Below, one piece after another: positions 34,653-43,365 of a stretch of 64,000 nt of DNA; position 1 is the first letter of the stretch, and each line of letters begins with the position of its first letter. Position numbers and translations under genes: made by a program. The notes under the pieces were generated by a model. That model made no database searches. It was not told where the DNA came from and was given only the letters and a program-made list of their open reading frames with translations. Origin of the DNA: Deltaproteobacteria bacterium (GTDB lineage Bacteria > Desulfobacterota > Desulfobacteria > Desulfobacterales > UBA5852); assembly GCA_020444045.1 (NCBI GenBank), contig JAHLLS010000004.1:62001-126000 (forward strand), written 5' to 3'.

Positions 34653-36461
34653 TTAACGATATCTCCCTGTTTCGGCATAGGCTGCGTCGATAAGATCCTG
34701 ATACCCTTTTACGACAACCCGGCGTTTAAGTTTCAGGGTCTGTGTGATCATGCCGTTTTCAAGTGTAAAATCACTGGTAAGAAAGAAAAATTTCTTTGGG
34801 ATCTCATATCCGCCGTATTTGGTTTTTAAGTAGGCCACAATTTCTTTTTCCATCATATCCGTGACCGCTTTGTTTTTAACAAGCGATTCCGGGTCGGAGG
34901 GGATAGCATTTTTTTGGGCATATTTACCCAGAACATCGAAGTCAGGGAAAACAAGACAGATATTATAGGGCCTCCCCTCGCCATAAACCATGGCATTGGC
35001 CACATTGGGAAGCAGTTTCATATCCTCTTCTAATGCATGGGGGAAAACATACTTGCCGTTTTCGAGTTTATACTGTTCTTTGATGCGTCCGGTGATGTAG
35101 AGAAAGCCATCCTTGTCAAATCGGCCTCGGTCGCCGCTCCGAAATCCGCCGTCCACGGTCATGACCAATTGGGTCTCTTGGGGTTTATTGTGGTACCCCT
35201 TCATGACGTTTGGCCCGTAGACGATGATTTCACCATCATCGGCACCGGCTTCGACAACGGACTTGTCGATAACGACCTTCTGCCCTTCAAGCACTTTCCC
35301 CACACTGCCGAGACGATAGTCGCTGCGGCAGTTCATGGCGACCGCCGGAGATGTTTCACTCAATCCGTAGCAATCGAAAGCGGGCACCCCGATGTCAAAG
35401 AAAAACTCTCCGATTTCACGATTCATGACAGCACTTGCGGTAAGGGCGCCTTTCAGCCTGCCACCGAAGCCAGCGCGTATTTTACTGAACACCAGTTTAT
35501 CTAAAAGCATGAATTGAAGGTTTGTCAGGAGGCTGGATTTCCCCTGTTCGAGCAGTTTTCTTTTTTTCTTGGCTGTTTTGCGGGCCGTGTTGAAAAGTTT
35601 TTTCTTTAACCCGCCTTCCTCTTCCATTCGGGCCATGATGCCGTCATAGATCTTGTTGAACAATCGGGGAACACAGACCAGATACGTCGGCCGCACCAAT
35701 TTCAGGTCTTCGGCCAGGGTCGCCACCTCGCGCATGAACCCTAAAGAACCGCCGAACTGGATCCAGTTATTCAATTCACCGCTCAGAGCGTAGGAGTGGG
35801 CCCAGGGAAGAATTGAAAGCCCTACGTGAGCCGCGTCCAGTTCCGGATAAATTTTGTGCCCGCCCCTAGATGTATAGGTCAGGTTGCCGTGAGAGAGCAG
35901 GACACCCTTTGGGTCTCCGGTGGTGCCGGAGGTATAGATAAGGATAGCAATGTCTTCGTGGTCTGGTACGATCGGTTCGACAGGGTTGTCCGCCCCTGAC
36001 TTCTCAAGGGCCTTCAGGCTGTTATCCCCATCCATATCGATGATATAGATTTTCTCAAGCGTCGGTATCTCATTCAGGAACCCTTTAACCCTGTCATAGA
36101 TGGCCTGGCTGGAAACAATCAGGACTTTGACCCTGCTGTCGGTGATGATGTATTTCCATGTTTCGGGGCGTTCTTTTTCGTACATGGGCACAAATCGGGC
36201 ATTGCGGCCGTAGGTTGCATAGGACAAAATACACCATTCCGGTCGGTTGTTGGCAATAATCCCAACGAAATCCCCTTCCCGAATCCCGGCCGCGGCCAAC
36301 CCACCACGGGCGTTATTGATGCGTTGGCCGACTTCGCCGTAGGTCATCGGATCGAGTGTATTTTGGTCATTCCTGATCCAAAACAGCGTGTTGTTTCTGA
36401 ATTTGTTGACGCTTGCTTCCCACCATTCGACCAGGTTGTCCGGTTTCTCGTAGTGCCACAT
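34653..36461 (-). CDS. Long-chain acyl-CoA synthetase (AMP-forming)
   Basis: 602 residues. The AMP/ATP-binding P-loop is ILIYTSGTTGDPKGVLLSHGNLTYTSRGG, the A5 motif YGLSETSPAVAMN, the A8 hinge SGDRGRFDKDGFLYITGRIKEQYKLENGKYV, and the C-terminal Lys region is FTLENGMITQTLKLKRR. It activates fatty or other carboxylic acids to acyl-CoA through an acyl-AMP. ATG 36461 is favoured over GTG 36476, since it lies six bases after GGTGGGA. Its upstream region ends at the 160-bp repeat, which may carry or alter its promoter. Confidence 0.92.
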   Translation of the reverse strand: MWHYEKPDNLVEWWEASVNKFRNNTLFWIRNDQNTLDPMTYGEVGQRINNARGGLAAAGIREGDFVGIIANNRPEWCILSYATYGRNARFVPMYEKERPETWKYIITDSRVKVLIVSSQAIYDRVKGFLNEIPTLEKIYIIDMDGDNSLKALEKSGADNPVEPIVPDHEDIAILIYTSGTTGDPKGVLLSHGNLTYTSRGGHKIYPELDAAHVGLSILPWAHSYALSGELNNWIQFGGSLGFMREVATLAEDLKLVRPTYLVCVPRLFNKIYDGIMARMEEEGGLKKKLFNTARKTAKKKRKLLEQGKSSLLTNLQFMLLDKLVFSKIRAGFGGRLKGALTASAVMNREIGEFFFDIGVPAFDCYGLSETSPAVAMNCRSDYRLGSVGKVLEGQKVVIDKSVVEAGADDGEIIVYGPNVMKGYHNKPQETQLVMTVDGGFRSGDRGRFDKDGFLYITGRIKEQYKLENGKYVFPHALEEDMKLLPNVANAMVYGEGRPYNICLVFPDFDVLGKYAQKNAIPSDPESLVKNKAVTDMMEKEIVAYLKTKYGGYEIPKKFFFLTSDFTLENGMITQTLKLKRRVVVKGYQDLIDAAYAETGRYR

Positions 36462-36489
36462 AAGCAATCCCACCACCGTTAATGACTAT

Positions 36490-36649
36490 GTGCTCCTGTT
36501 CGTAAATACGATCGCATTCGCTGGCCGATGCATCCCGGCCTGCGGCGTTGCGCGGCGCTTGAATACGCATGGTGTTCGCGCTTCGCGCGCCTGGCATGCC
36601 AGGCGCCTCGGCCATCCCGGCGCGTCACCGTATTGACGAACAGGAGCAC
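36490..36649 (+). repeat. 160-bp MITE-like element, copy 1
   Basis: Both ends carry the 14-bp inverted repeat GTGCTCCTGTTCGT, extendable to about 21 bp with one mismatch. The interior contains smaller palindromes (CGCGCTTCGCGCG; CTGGCATGCCAG). It contains no ORF. An inverted copy of exactly equal length lies at 59415-59574 with about 15 mismatches by my hand alignment. No full transposase is present in the window. It sits just upstream of the acyl-CoA ligase. Confidence 0.85.
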
Positions 36650-36803
36650 TGAATAGATATCGAAAAGGCCTAAGGTGCCTTTTCATAGTGGATCCTAAGG
36701 CCTTTTGCAATCTCAATTTCAAATGCGGGTATGAACACAATCAACCAAGAGAAGGGGATTCAACCGGCGATGTTGTCAGTGGAAGGCATGAAGGCGACGG
36801 GCG

Positions 36804-37778
36804 CTACCCGAACATGTTGATTTCCCGGATGGCCCGGTCCAGGAGTCCGCCAACTTCGCGGGCCCAGGTGAAGGATTGGGCTTTGCGGGGAACGTTGGTC
36901 ATCTCATCGAAGGTGGCGGCAGTAATGTTCAATTTTTTCCAGCCATCCTGGCCAAAGGTTATCCGGGCGCTTTCGGGGTAGATGTCGAAAAGATTCAAGG
37001 TCTCGCCCTCGGGGGTGCCTACGGTGTCGTATTCAAGCCCTACGCCCTTGTTGCGGTAGCGGAGGCGAAGGCGGTTGTTGTGTTTCAGGGCGTTGACCAT
37101 CTTGGAATGGAGGTAGACAAGGGCGCCGGATACCTGGCGCGAATGGTGCCGGAGTTGGGCCAGAAAGGTTTCCACGGTCAATTGCCGCGTGCGGTCATCC
37201 CGGACGTGTTGTGAGGCGGATTTGACAAATTCGATCTGGGCTTCTTCGATGCTCTGGTCCGCCAGTCGTTCGGCCACGTAGGCATAAAGGGCGCTGTTTT
37301 TCTTGAAGAAGTGCTTCTTGCCCATCATGCGGTCCAGTTCATTGAGAATTTTGTTGCCATTGCTGCCGGTTAGTTCCTCGAGGGTAAACTTGATCACCGG
37401 TTCCGCTTCGGACAGGTCTTGCTGGTTGAGCAGGGTGCAATACAGGGCCATTTGCTGGCCGGTGGATAAGAATATCCAGGGGCAATTCAGCCGGAAACTG
37501 TACTCCAGGTATTGGTTGATGTCCTCTTCCAAAATATCGTTCCAGGATTTAACCTCCACGATAAGGGTTGGATTGCCATCTTTGAAAAGAACAATATCGA
37601 GACCCTGATGGTCGAAATCCATCTCCCGCAGCAGATTCCAGCCGATCGTCTGCAGAATGGGAACGATGATTTTACTTTTAATATTTTCTTTGTTGCCCTT
37701 GCGTCCGGCGATGATGTGGTCTTCGACATGGATGGATTTCAAGTGGGACCGCAGACGTTGAAAACTCATGGCGATCAT
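36804..37778 (-). CDS. Stand-alone HsdR-N-domain (type I restriction R-subunit N-terminal) nuclease-like protein
   Basis: 324 residues. The N-terminal half (about 15-130) matches the HSDR_N PD-(D/E)XK fold, with D61 (HQGLDIVLFKDG) and E75-V-K77 (IVEVKSWN) as plausible active-site residues. QYLEYSFRLNCPWIFLSTGQQMALY is the conserved follow-on. The second half is helical and unrecognised, with no helicase motor and no HsdM/HsdS nearby. Orphans like this are often called nuclease-like and may act in defence. Start may be ATG 37778 or ATG 37769; GGGGG precedes the first. It is flanked by two different repeats. Confidence 0.8.
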   Translation of the reverse strand: MIAMSFQRLRSHLKSIHVEDHIIAGRKGNKENIKSKIIVPILQTIGWNLLREMDFDHQGLDIVLFKDGNPTLIVEVKSWNDILEEDINQYLEYSFRLNCPWIFLSTGQQMALYCTLLNQQDLSEAEPVIKFTLEELTGSNGNKILNELDRMMGKKHFFKKNSALYAYVAERLADQSIEEAQIEFVKSASQHVRDDRTRQLTVETFLAQLRHHSRQVSGALVYLHSKMVNALKHNNRLRLRYRNKGVGLEYDTVGTPEGETLNLFDIYPESARITFGQDGWKKLNITAATFDEMTNVPRKAQSFTWAREVGGLLDRAIREINMFG

Positions 37779-38352
37779 ATCCCCCGGGGGTTGGATGGTT
37801 TGCGGGGCTATCGGCGGTGCACCGATATCATCTGTGCCGGCTCACAGGCGTTTGGTGGTTGCCGGATGGCTTCCCGTTGCGTATTTATGGATTCGGTATC
37901 GTACCGTTTACTTCAGTGGATTGAGTGCCGGATTGGTCCCTTCAGACCCTCCAGCGGATGGATGCGATTGCTTTCTAAACAAGATGGAATCGTAAGAAGT
38001 CCTGAAGCCGTCACTCCCGAGAAGGCGGGAGTCCAGAACCCATTGAAATAACTGGATCCCCGCTTGTACGGGGATGACGAAAGGATTCTCTCAGCGACTT
38101 ATTGCGAAATCATCAAACAATAAAACTAAATTACTATAGCACACAACGGTTGGGGTGGAAAGCGCGATGAGATTGACTGATCCAAACGATCATTCGGTCA
38201 GTGATTGGATCAGAACGGGCACCGATCATGCCGGTAACGTCTCTGTTCCCGGAAATGATCGGTCGCCGGCAGCTCTAAAATACGAATGCCATCGCTCCAG
38301 GAAAATCGGTGCGGTGGCATCCGGTGTGATGAAATATAACGGTTTTTCAGGA
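37779..38352. other. Non-coding region containing a REP-like repeat
   Basis: No ORF here is protein-like. Its one clear content is the hairpin pair at 38010-38078, listed separately. The rest shows no promoter that I can support. Confidence 0.4.
38010..38078. repeat. REP-like double-hairpin repeat
   Basis: Two inverted arms. The left has ACTCCCG-AGAAGG-CGGGAGT (7-bp stem), the right ATCCCCG-CTTGTA-CGGGGAT (7-bp stem), each flanked by GTCA.../...TGAC and CCAG/CTGG ends. The sequence type (a GTCATTCCCGCGAAAGCGGG-like family) is a common dispersed repeat in proteobacterial genomes. No other copy is seen in this window. Confidence 0.75.
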
Positions 38353-38826
38353 TCAGGCTGCGTGCGGCACTTTCGCCATGACGTCATCGGTCAATACGCG
38401 GTCGATGTCCAGTAGGATTTTAACCTGGCCGTCCATATTGGCCATGCCGAGGATGTAATCGGTTTCCACCTTGGTTCCGAAGGAGGGGGCCTCTTCCACC
38501 TCTTCGGCTTTGATGTTCATGACCTCGGAAACCGCGTCTACAACGATGCCGATCTGGATCGTGGCTGCTTCGCCTTGTATTTCGACCACGATGATGCAGG
38601 TGCGCTCGGTATAGTCGGCGGCCGACATTCCGAACCGCAGCCGCAGGTCGGAAACCGGGATCACCTTGCCGCGCAGGTTGATGACGCCCTTGACGTATTC
38701 CGGTGTCTGGGGCACGGTGGTGATGGGCATCATACCGATGATTTCCTTCACCTTTAGTAAGGCGATGCCGTATTCTTCGTTATCCAGGATAAAGGTCAGG
38801 TATTTGCCTGCCAGTGAATCGCTCAT
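38353..38826 (-). CDS. cheW: Chemotaxis coupling protein CheW
   Basis: 157 residues covering the whole CheW domain: YLTFILDNEEYGIALLKVKEIIGMMPITTVPQTPEYVKGVINLRGKVIPVSDLRLRFGM, a CIIVVEI strand, and GIVVDAVSEVMNI. CheW bridges chemoreceptors and CheA. GGGAGGAGA precedes the ATG. It follows the chemoreceptor gene by 86 bp on the same strand, and a CheA/CheR/CheB set is absent from the window, so it probably serves as an auxiliary adaptor for the adjacent receptor. Confidence 0.95.
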   Translation of the reverse strand: MSDSLAGKYLTFILDNEEYGIALLKVKEIIGMMPITTVPQTPEYVKGVINLRGKVIPVSDLRLRFGMSAADYTERTCIIVVEIQGEAATIQIGIVVDAVSEVMNIKAEEVEEAPSFGTKVETDYILGMANMDGQVKILLDIDRVLTDDVMAKVPHAA

Positions 38827-38912
38827 TGTCGTCTCCTCCCATCGATGGATGGTGTGGCAGGCGGCGGCATGATAAACCGCCTGCCGTTGTTCGTTGGTCA
38901 GCGCATCGGATG

Positions 38913-40499
38913 TTAAAAATCCTGGAAGGCGTCGCCGTCATTGTCGCCAAACGGGATGAGCTTCTCCGGTGCCATGTTCTTGCTGCTGGCGGCAGGAGCG
39001 GCCGCCGTCCGGACACGGCGCTTAGCCGTCGTCGGTTTCCTCTTCACGGAGGGTGCCGCTGTTTTACCGCGCTGGCCCTCGACGAGAGTTACCAGCCCCT
39101 GCACCATGTGTTTCATCTGTTCGGCCTGGGCATTCATTTCCTCCGAAGCCGAGGCGGATTCTTCGGCCGTTGCGGCGTTCTGCTGCACGACCTTGTCCAT
39201 TTCGGTTACGGCATTGTTGATCTGTTCGACCCCCTGGGCCTGCTCGGTGGAGGCGGCCGCGATTTCACCCACAATGTCACCCACCTTGGATGCGGAGCCC
39301 GCCACTTCAGAAAAGGCCCCGTTGGCCTTGGCCACCAGTTCGGAACCGTCCTGCACCCGTTTGGCGGTGTCTTCGATAAGCGCTGAGGTGTTTTTGGCCG
39401 CCTCGGCGGCGCGGATCGCCAGGTTGCGCACCTCGTCCGCCACCACGGCAAATCCGGCCCCGGCTTCGCCGGCCCGGGCGGCTTCCACCGCGGCATTTAA
39501 CGCCAGGAGATTGGTCTGAAACGCGATCTCGTCGATGGTCTTGACGATTTTCTGGGTTTCTTCGCTGGCCTTGGTGATCTGGCCCATGGATGCCGTCAAA
39601 TCCGTCATTTCGCTGGTGGCCCGTTTGACCACCTGGTTGGCATCTTTCATCAGGTGATTGGCCTGGGCGGCATTGTCTGCGTTTTGCTGTGTCATGGAGG
39701 CCATTTCTTCAAGGGACGCGGACGTCTCCTCGATGGCGGCCGCCTGTTCGGACGCGCCTTCGGCCAGGGACTGGCTGGCGGAAGACACCTGGCTGGAGGC
39801 CGAGGCGATTTCATCCGATCCGGTGTTCAAAGATTGAATGATGTGATCGATGGGTTTGGCGATGGAGCGGGCCATCAGCCAGGAAACGGCAATTGCGGCC
39901 ACAGTGATCACCGCCAGCACGGCAAAGATGACGGTAAACAGGCTGCTAATTTCTTTTTGCACGTCATCGATATAGATTCCCGAGCCGATCACCCAGTTCC
40001 ACTGGGGAAAAAGCTTGACGTAGGAAATCTTCGGCTGCGGCTCGTCGACGCCCGGCTTGGGCCACATATAGTCCACAAAACCCGCACCGTCCTTTTTGCA
40101 GACCGCTACGAACTCGTTAAACAGGTGTTTGCCGTTGGGGTCTTTTATGCCGGACAGGTCTTTCCCATTCAAAGCGGGTTTCATGGGATGCATGATCATG
40201 CGCGGGGTCATGTCGTTGATCCAGTAATAGTCATCACTTTCATAGCGCATGGCCTGGAGCGTTTCCTGGGCCTGCCGCTGGGCCGCTTCCTGTGTTATCG
40301 CGCCTTTTTCCGCCTGGCTGGCAAAATGGGCCGCGACACTGTAGGCGGCTTCGACTAAGTGTCGGGTTTTGAGGTACTTGGCATCATACATGTTGCCTTT
40401 GATTTTCGGGTACAGCCAGCCGAAAACCGCACTGAACGCGATCACGATGATCACGCCGAGCATGAGAATCCTGGTCGATAGTTTAAATTTGTTAAGCAT
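38913..40499 (-). CDS. Methyl-accepting chemotaxis protein with a periplasmic Cache-type sensor
   Basis: 528 residues from ATG 40499 (GGAGG six bases upstream). Membrane segment about 8-30, then a single-Cache-type domain ([37 protein letters not shown]...[11 protein letters not shown]...[24 protein letters not shown]), membrane segment about 190-212, and a short HAMP-like linker. The long signalling coiled coil has the hairpin tip [38 protein letters not shown]. The basic Ala-rich tail has no CheR-binding pentapeptide. It senses a small extracytoplasmic ligand, probably an organic acid by family, which is inference. Confidence 0.93.
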   Translation of the reverse strand: MLNKFKLSTRILMLGVIIVIAFSAVFGWLYPKIKGNMYDAKYLKTRHLVEAAYSVAAHFASQAEKGAITQEAAQRQAQETLQAMRYESDDYYWINDMTPRMIMHPMKPALNGKDLSGIKDPNGKHLFNEFVAVCKKDGAGFVDYMWPKPGVDEPQPKISYVKLFPQWNWVIGSGIYIDDVQKEISSLFTVIFAVLAVITVAAIAVSWLMARSIAKPIDHIIQSLNTGSDEIASASSQVSSASQSLAEGASEQAAAIEETSASLEEMASMTQQNADNAAQANHLMKDANQVVKRATSEMTDLTASMGQITKASEETQKIVKTIDEIAFQTNLLALNAAVEAARAGEAGAGFAVVADEVRNLAIRAAEAAKNTSALIEDTAKRVQDGSELVAKANGAFSEVAGSASKVGDIVGEIAAASTEQAQGVEQINNAVTEMDKVVQQNAATAEESASASEEMNAQAEQMKHMVQGLVTLVEGQRGKTAAPSVKRKPTTAKRRVRTAAAPAASSKNMAPEKLIPFGDNDGDAFQDF

Positions 40500-40632
40500 T
40501 TTAGGCCTCCCCGTAAAAACAGTCTGTACGCTTATGAAATCGCGCATAATGCCGGCATACCGTCCTGAACAGCGGCCGGCTTTCAGGATAACGGCATGTG
40601 GCGTTATGTGGTGTATCGGAACATCTTCAGCC

Positions 40633-40764
40633 CTACTTTAGTTTTTTCGTTCGGATCGATGGTAAGCCGTGTTCCAAGCGATCTTCCCCCATGGTAGGAG
40701 GGGGCACCGGGTCTATGCTTTTGCCATTGACGGTCACCGGATGGTCCCGCCTGGTATCACCCAT
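40633..40764 (-). CDS. Possible 43-residue small protein
   Basis: Reverse-strand ATG at 40764 opens [16 protein letters not shown], then [13 protein letters not shown] and a basic end RTKKLK before TAG. Composition is protein-like and hydrophilic, but the ribosome site is weak and there is no known family. The surrounding 480 bp (40500-40981) between the divergent chemoreceptor and receiver genes holds nothing else I can support. Confidence 0.25.
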   Translation of the reverse strand: MGDTRRDHPVTVNGKSIDPVPPPTMGEDRLEHGLPSIRTKKLK

Positions 40765-40981
40765 CTTTTCGCGGGATACGGCAGCGACGTCTATTGACCC
40801 TGCGATTAAATTATGTCATATAGTTTCAGTAGATTACGATTGTATGGCGATTCCGCTCGGGTGGTGATGAGGGATGGGCGACTAAACCTCAGGGCCAATT
40901 GCGCCGATACCGATGTTTGTGGGGACGGATCATTCCGCGCTGGATCGACGATGGAAAATGCATTTTTAGGGGAAGGGGTCT

Positions 40982-42109
40982 ATGGATAAGGTTTTGATTG
41001 TCGATAGCAATGCCGATTTTCTCAAGTCGCTCAAGGACGGCCTCGACAAGATGCACCAGTTCGAAGTGCTGGTGGCCAGCGACGGTGAAGAGGCCGTCCG
41101 GCTTCTCTCCAACGAAAAAGTGGCGGTTTTCGTTACGGACATCAATACGCCCACCTTCGACGGCCTGGAGCTTCTGGCCTTCATGACCCAGGAGCACCCC
41201 AACACCCCCTGCATTGTCATGACGGACTACGGCAAACCCTGGTTCCGCAAGCGGATGGACCAACAGGAAGTCCTCTATCATTTGGAAAAACCATTTGAAA
41301 TCGGGGCGCTGGCCTCGGCTATTTTTGTGGGGCTCAATCTGCGGGACGAGGGCATGAACTACAAAGGCATGACCATGGCCAGTATCCTGCCACTGATTGA
41401 AATCGAGCAGAAAACCTGTCGGATGGAAGTCAAATCCGCCGGCAAGGGCAAAGGCTACCTCTATTTCGACGAGGGGGTTCTGATCGACGCCCACCTGAAG
41501 GGGCGGACCGGTGAAAAGGCGGCGCTGGCGATATCCGAGTGGGACCGCATTGCGATCAAGTTTTCGGAACTCCCCCGCCGTCGCACGCGAACACGCGTTA
41601 AAACCCACCTGATGGACATGGCCGGTGCCACCTGGATGCGGGAAGAAACAGAAGCGATGTCGGAAGACGAGTCCACCGGAGGGGGCGTGGTCCTGGAAAC
41701 ATCGACCAGTCAAACCCTGCTGGACGAAGAAACCAGCCGCAGTATTCTGTTGCACTCCATCGATGATTTCAAATCCATCAAAGGCTACCAGGCCGTGGCC
41801 ATCTTGGATGCCGACGGGGATATTCTGGCAGCGGACATCCTGGACGAACACATCGACTTGGAGCGGCTCGCCATCGGCATTAGCAGTATCTTCTCCGTGA
41901 GCGAGGAAACAGCCGCCCAGATCGGCTTCGATCGCAGCCAAGCCCTTACCCTGCACACGCGCAGCGGCATTGTTCTTCTAGTGACGTCGGAACTCGAGGC
42001 AGCCACCGGTCTGCGTCTGATGGGCGTCACCACGCTCGACGGCAATTGGTTCTACATGAAAGTGCAGCTGGAAAATTTATTTCCTAAAATTGTTTCAGGC
42101 TTGGCCTGA
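40982..42109 (+). CDS. Response regulator receiver / PATAN (DUF4388) / roadblock-like multidomain protein
   Basis: 375 residues. A receiver domain (about 1-115) with D53 in VTDINTPTFDG is followed by a PATAN/DUF4388 domain (about 130-225: MASILPLIEIEQKTCRMEVKSAGKGKGYLYFDEGVLIDAHLKGRTGEKAALAISEW). An acidic linker leads to a C-terminal roadblock/LC7-like domain (about 270-372: FKSIKGYQAVAILDADGDILAAD...LRLMGVTTLDGNWFYMKVQLENL). No DNA-binding or enzymatic output. It likely links phosphorelay signalling to a small GTPase or motility machinery, next to cheW and an MCP. AGGGGAAGGGG precedes the ATG. Confidence 0.85.
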   Translation: MDKVLIVDSNADFLKSLKDGLDKMHQFEVLVASDGEEAVRLLSNEKVAVFVTDINTPTFDGLELLAFMTQEHPNTPCIVMTDYGKPWFRKRMDQQEVLYHLEKPFEIGALASAIFVGLNLRDEGMNYKGMTMASILPLIEIEQKTCRMEVKSAGKGKGYLYFDEGVLIDAHLKGRTGEKAALAISEWDRIAIKFSELPRRRTRTRVKTHLMDMAGATWMREETEAMSEDESTGGGVVLETSTSQTLLDEETSRSILLHSIDDFKSIKGYQAVAILDADGDILAADILDEHIDLERLAIGISSIFSVSEETAAQIGFDRSQALTLHTRSGIVLLVTSELEAATGLRLMGVTTLDGNWFYMKVQLENLFPKIVSGLA

Positions 42110-42181
42110 CGCCCCGGTCGATGGGGATCGCCCGAAGTATTTTCCACGAATCATCAACGGTATGAAACAGGAGACCATGCG

Positions 42182-42748
42182 ATGCGCACCGCGAATGGCT
42201 TGGTGTTGGTTTTTTTATGTGCAATGCTGCTGACGGTCCCCGCCCATGGGCAGTCGCTGGATCGCGAATTTTTGGGGTTGCCCTGGGAGGCGGATATCCG
42301 CGAGCAGAAAGGGTATGAATTGTTCTATGAGAAGGGGGATCTGGGCTATTACATCCAGCCGGATACCGTCAGGGAGGTCAATGGTTTCAAAATTTCCCGC
42401 GTTGTCTATGGCACCCAGAACCACCGTTTTTTCGCGGCTTTTCTTTTGATCGAGTCCATGGAAACCTTCGATGATATCAAAGCCTACATGGAGAAACGCT
42501 ACGGCTTTCCCAAGATATCCTGGTCGGTGGCCGGGGACCAGACCACCTACAAGTGGACATACAAAGCGATTCGCATGAAACTGAAATTCAACCAAAAGGA
42601 TCTCCGCATGAAACTGGCCTTTTACTACACCCCCATCGCCAACCAGGTGAACGAGCAGGAGGCGGAAGCCAACCACCAAAAATCCATTCAGTTTTTGCCC
42701 ATCGAACGGGACAAAAAGCCCGACGTCATGCCGCTGCTGACATTCTAA
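42182..42748 (+). CDS. Secreted protein of unknown function
   Basis: 188 residues with a Sec signal (GLVLVFLCAMLLTVPAHGQS). The mature part begins LDREFLGLPWEADI, and a middle segment reads FKISRVVYGTQNHRFFAAFLLIESMETFDDIKAYMEKRYGFPKIS, resembling periplasmic proteins that begin with FxGIxWG-type motifs. I cannot name the family. It follows the receiver-PATAN gene by 72 bp and is probably in its operon. Confidence 0.65.
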   Translation: MRTANGLVLVFLCAMLLTVPAHGQSLDREFLGLPWEADIREQKGYELFYEKGDLGYYIQPDTVREVNGFKISRVVYGTQNHRFFAAFLLIESMETFDDIKAYMEKRYGFPKISWSVAGDQTTYKWTYKAIRMKLKFNQKDLRMKLAFYYTPIANQVNEQEAEANHQKSIQFLPIERDKKPDVMPLLTF

Positions 42749-42852
42749 TATCGGAATGCCGCGTCGGGTTGCGTTTGCGATCTTTAAAATGATGACTACC
42801 CTCTGTTATTACCGGCACTAGCCGGGTTCAGCGTGCCAATAGGAGGTGTATC

Positions 42853-43050
42853 ATGACGATCAATAAAAAGGATCATCCGCGTGATTTATGGCTGGATACC
42901 TTTTGCCCCGACGACGCCTGTTTGGCTGAAGAGGAGCACCTGGCGGTCTCATCCCTTGAGGAGACCGATGCCAAACGCGACGACGCCTGGCTTGAGGTTT
43001 TCTGCCCGGAAGACCGTTGTGCGGCGGAGGCATCGACCAACGTCGTATAA
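42853..43050 (+). CDS. Small protein with a duplicated WL-FCP-D-CxAE motif
   Basis: 65 residues after a strong TAGGAGGTG. Two copies of one motif occur: DLWLDTFCPDDACLAEE (11-27) and DAWLEVFCPEDRCAAEA (44-60), each with Cys-x4-Cys (C18/C23, C51/C56), separated by an acidic linker. No signal peptide or membrane span. It may bind metal or be an internal repeat protein; no family is recognised. It is closed by a terminator at 43089, so it forms its own small transcript or ends the preceding operon. Confidence 0.65.
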   Translation: MTINKKDHPRDLWLDTFCPDDACLAEEEHLAVSSLEETDAKRDDAWLEVFCPEDRCAAEASTNVV

Positions 43051-43088
43051 TTCAAACGGGTTCGCCTTAATGGTCTAATCTTATTGGG

Positions 43089-43117
43089 CCCGGTGGTCGA
43101 ACCGCCGGGTCTTTTTT
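43089..43117 (+). terminator. Intrinsic terminator after the duplicated-motif protein
   Basis: CCCGGTGGT-CGA-ACCGCCGGG forms a 9-bp stem (one G-T wobble) followed by T residues 43112-43117. Confidence 0.85.
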
Positions 43118-43161
43118 ATGCCCCCCCCTCTTTTTGCCGGGATCAGGGGGGTGCATTTGAT

Positions 43162-43190
43162 TTGACAACGCGCCGGCAACTCGCTATTTA
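43162..43190 (+). promoter_or_regulatory. Probable sigma-70 promoter of the AOR operon
   Basis: TTGACA (43162-43167), a 17-bp spacer and TATTTA (43185-43190) form a good sigma-70 promoter. It lies about 175 bp upstream of the AOR start, leaving a long untranslated leader. Confidence 0.55.
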
Positions 43191-43365
43191 TTTATGGGCT
43201 AAATCTCATTATTTTTGGTGGCCGGTCAGGCGATTGGTCGATAAGGCATCTGTTCGTATTTCATCAATCGGGTTGTTTCGCTGACATCTTGTCGAAGTCG
43301 TCCTGGCCGGCTATCTCTCACACCATGACCAGCCCCCTATCCCAGGGCCTTTCAAGGGAGGCGAC

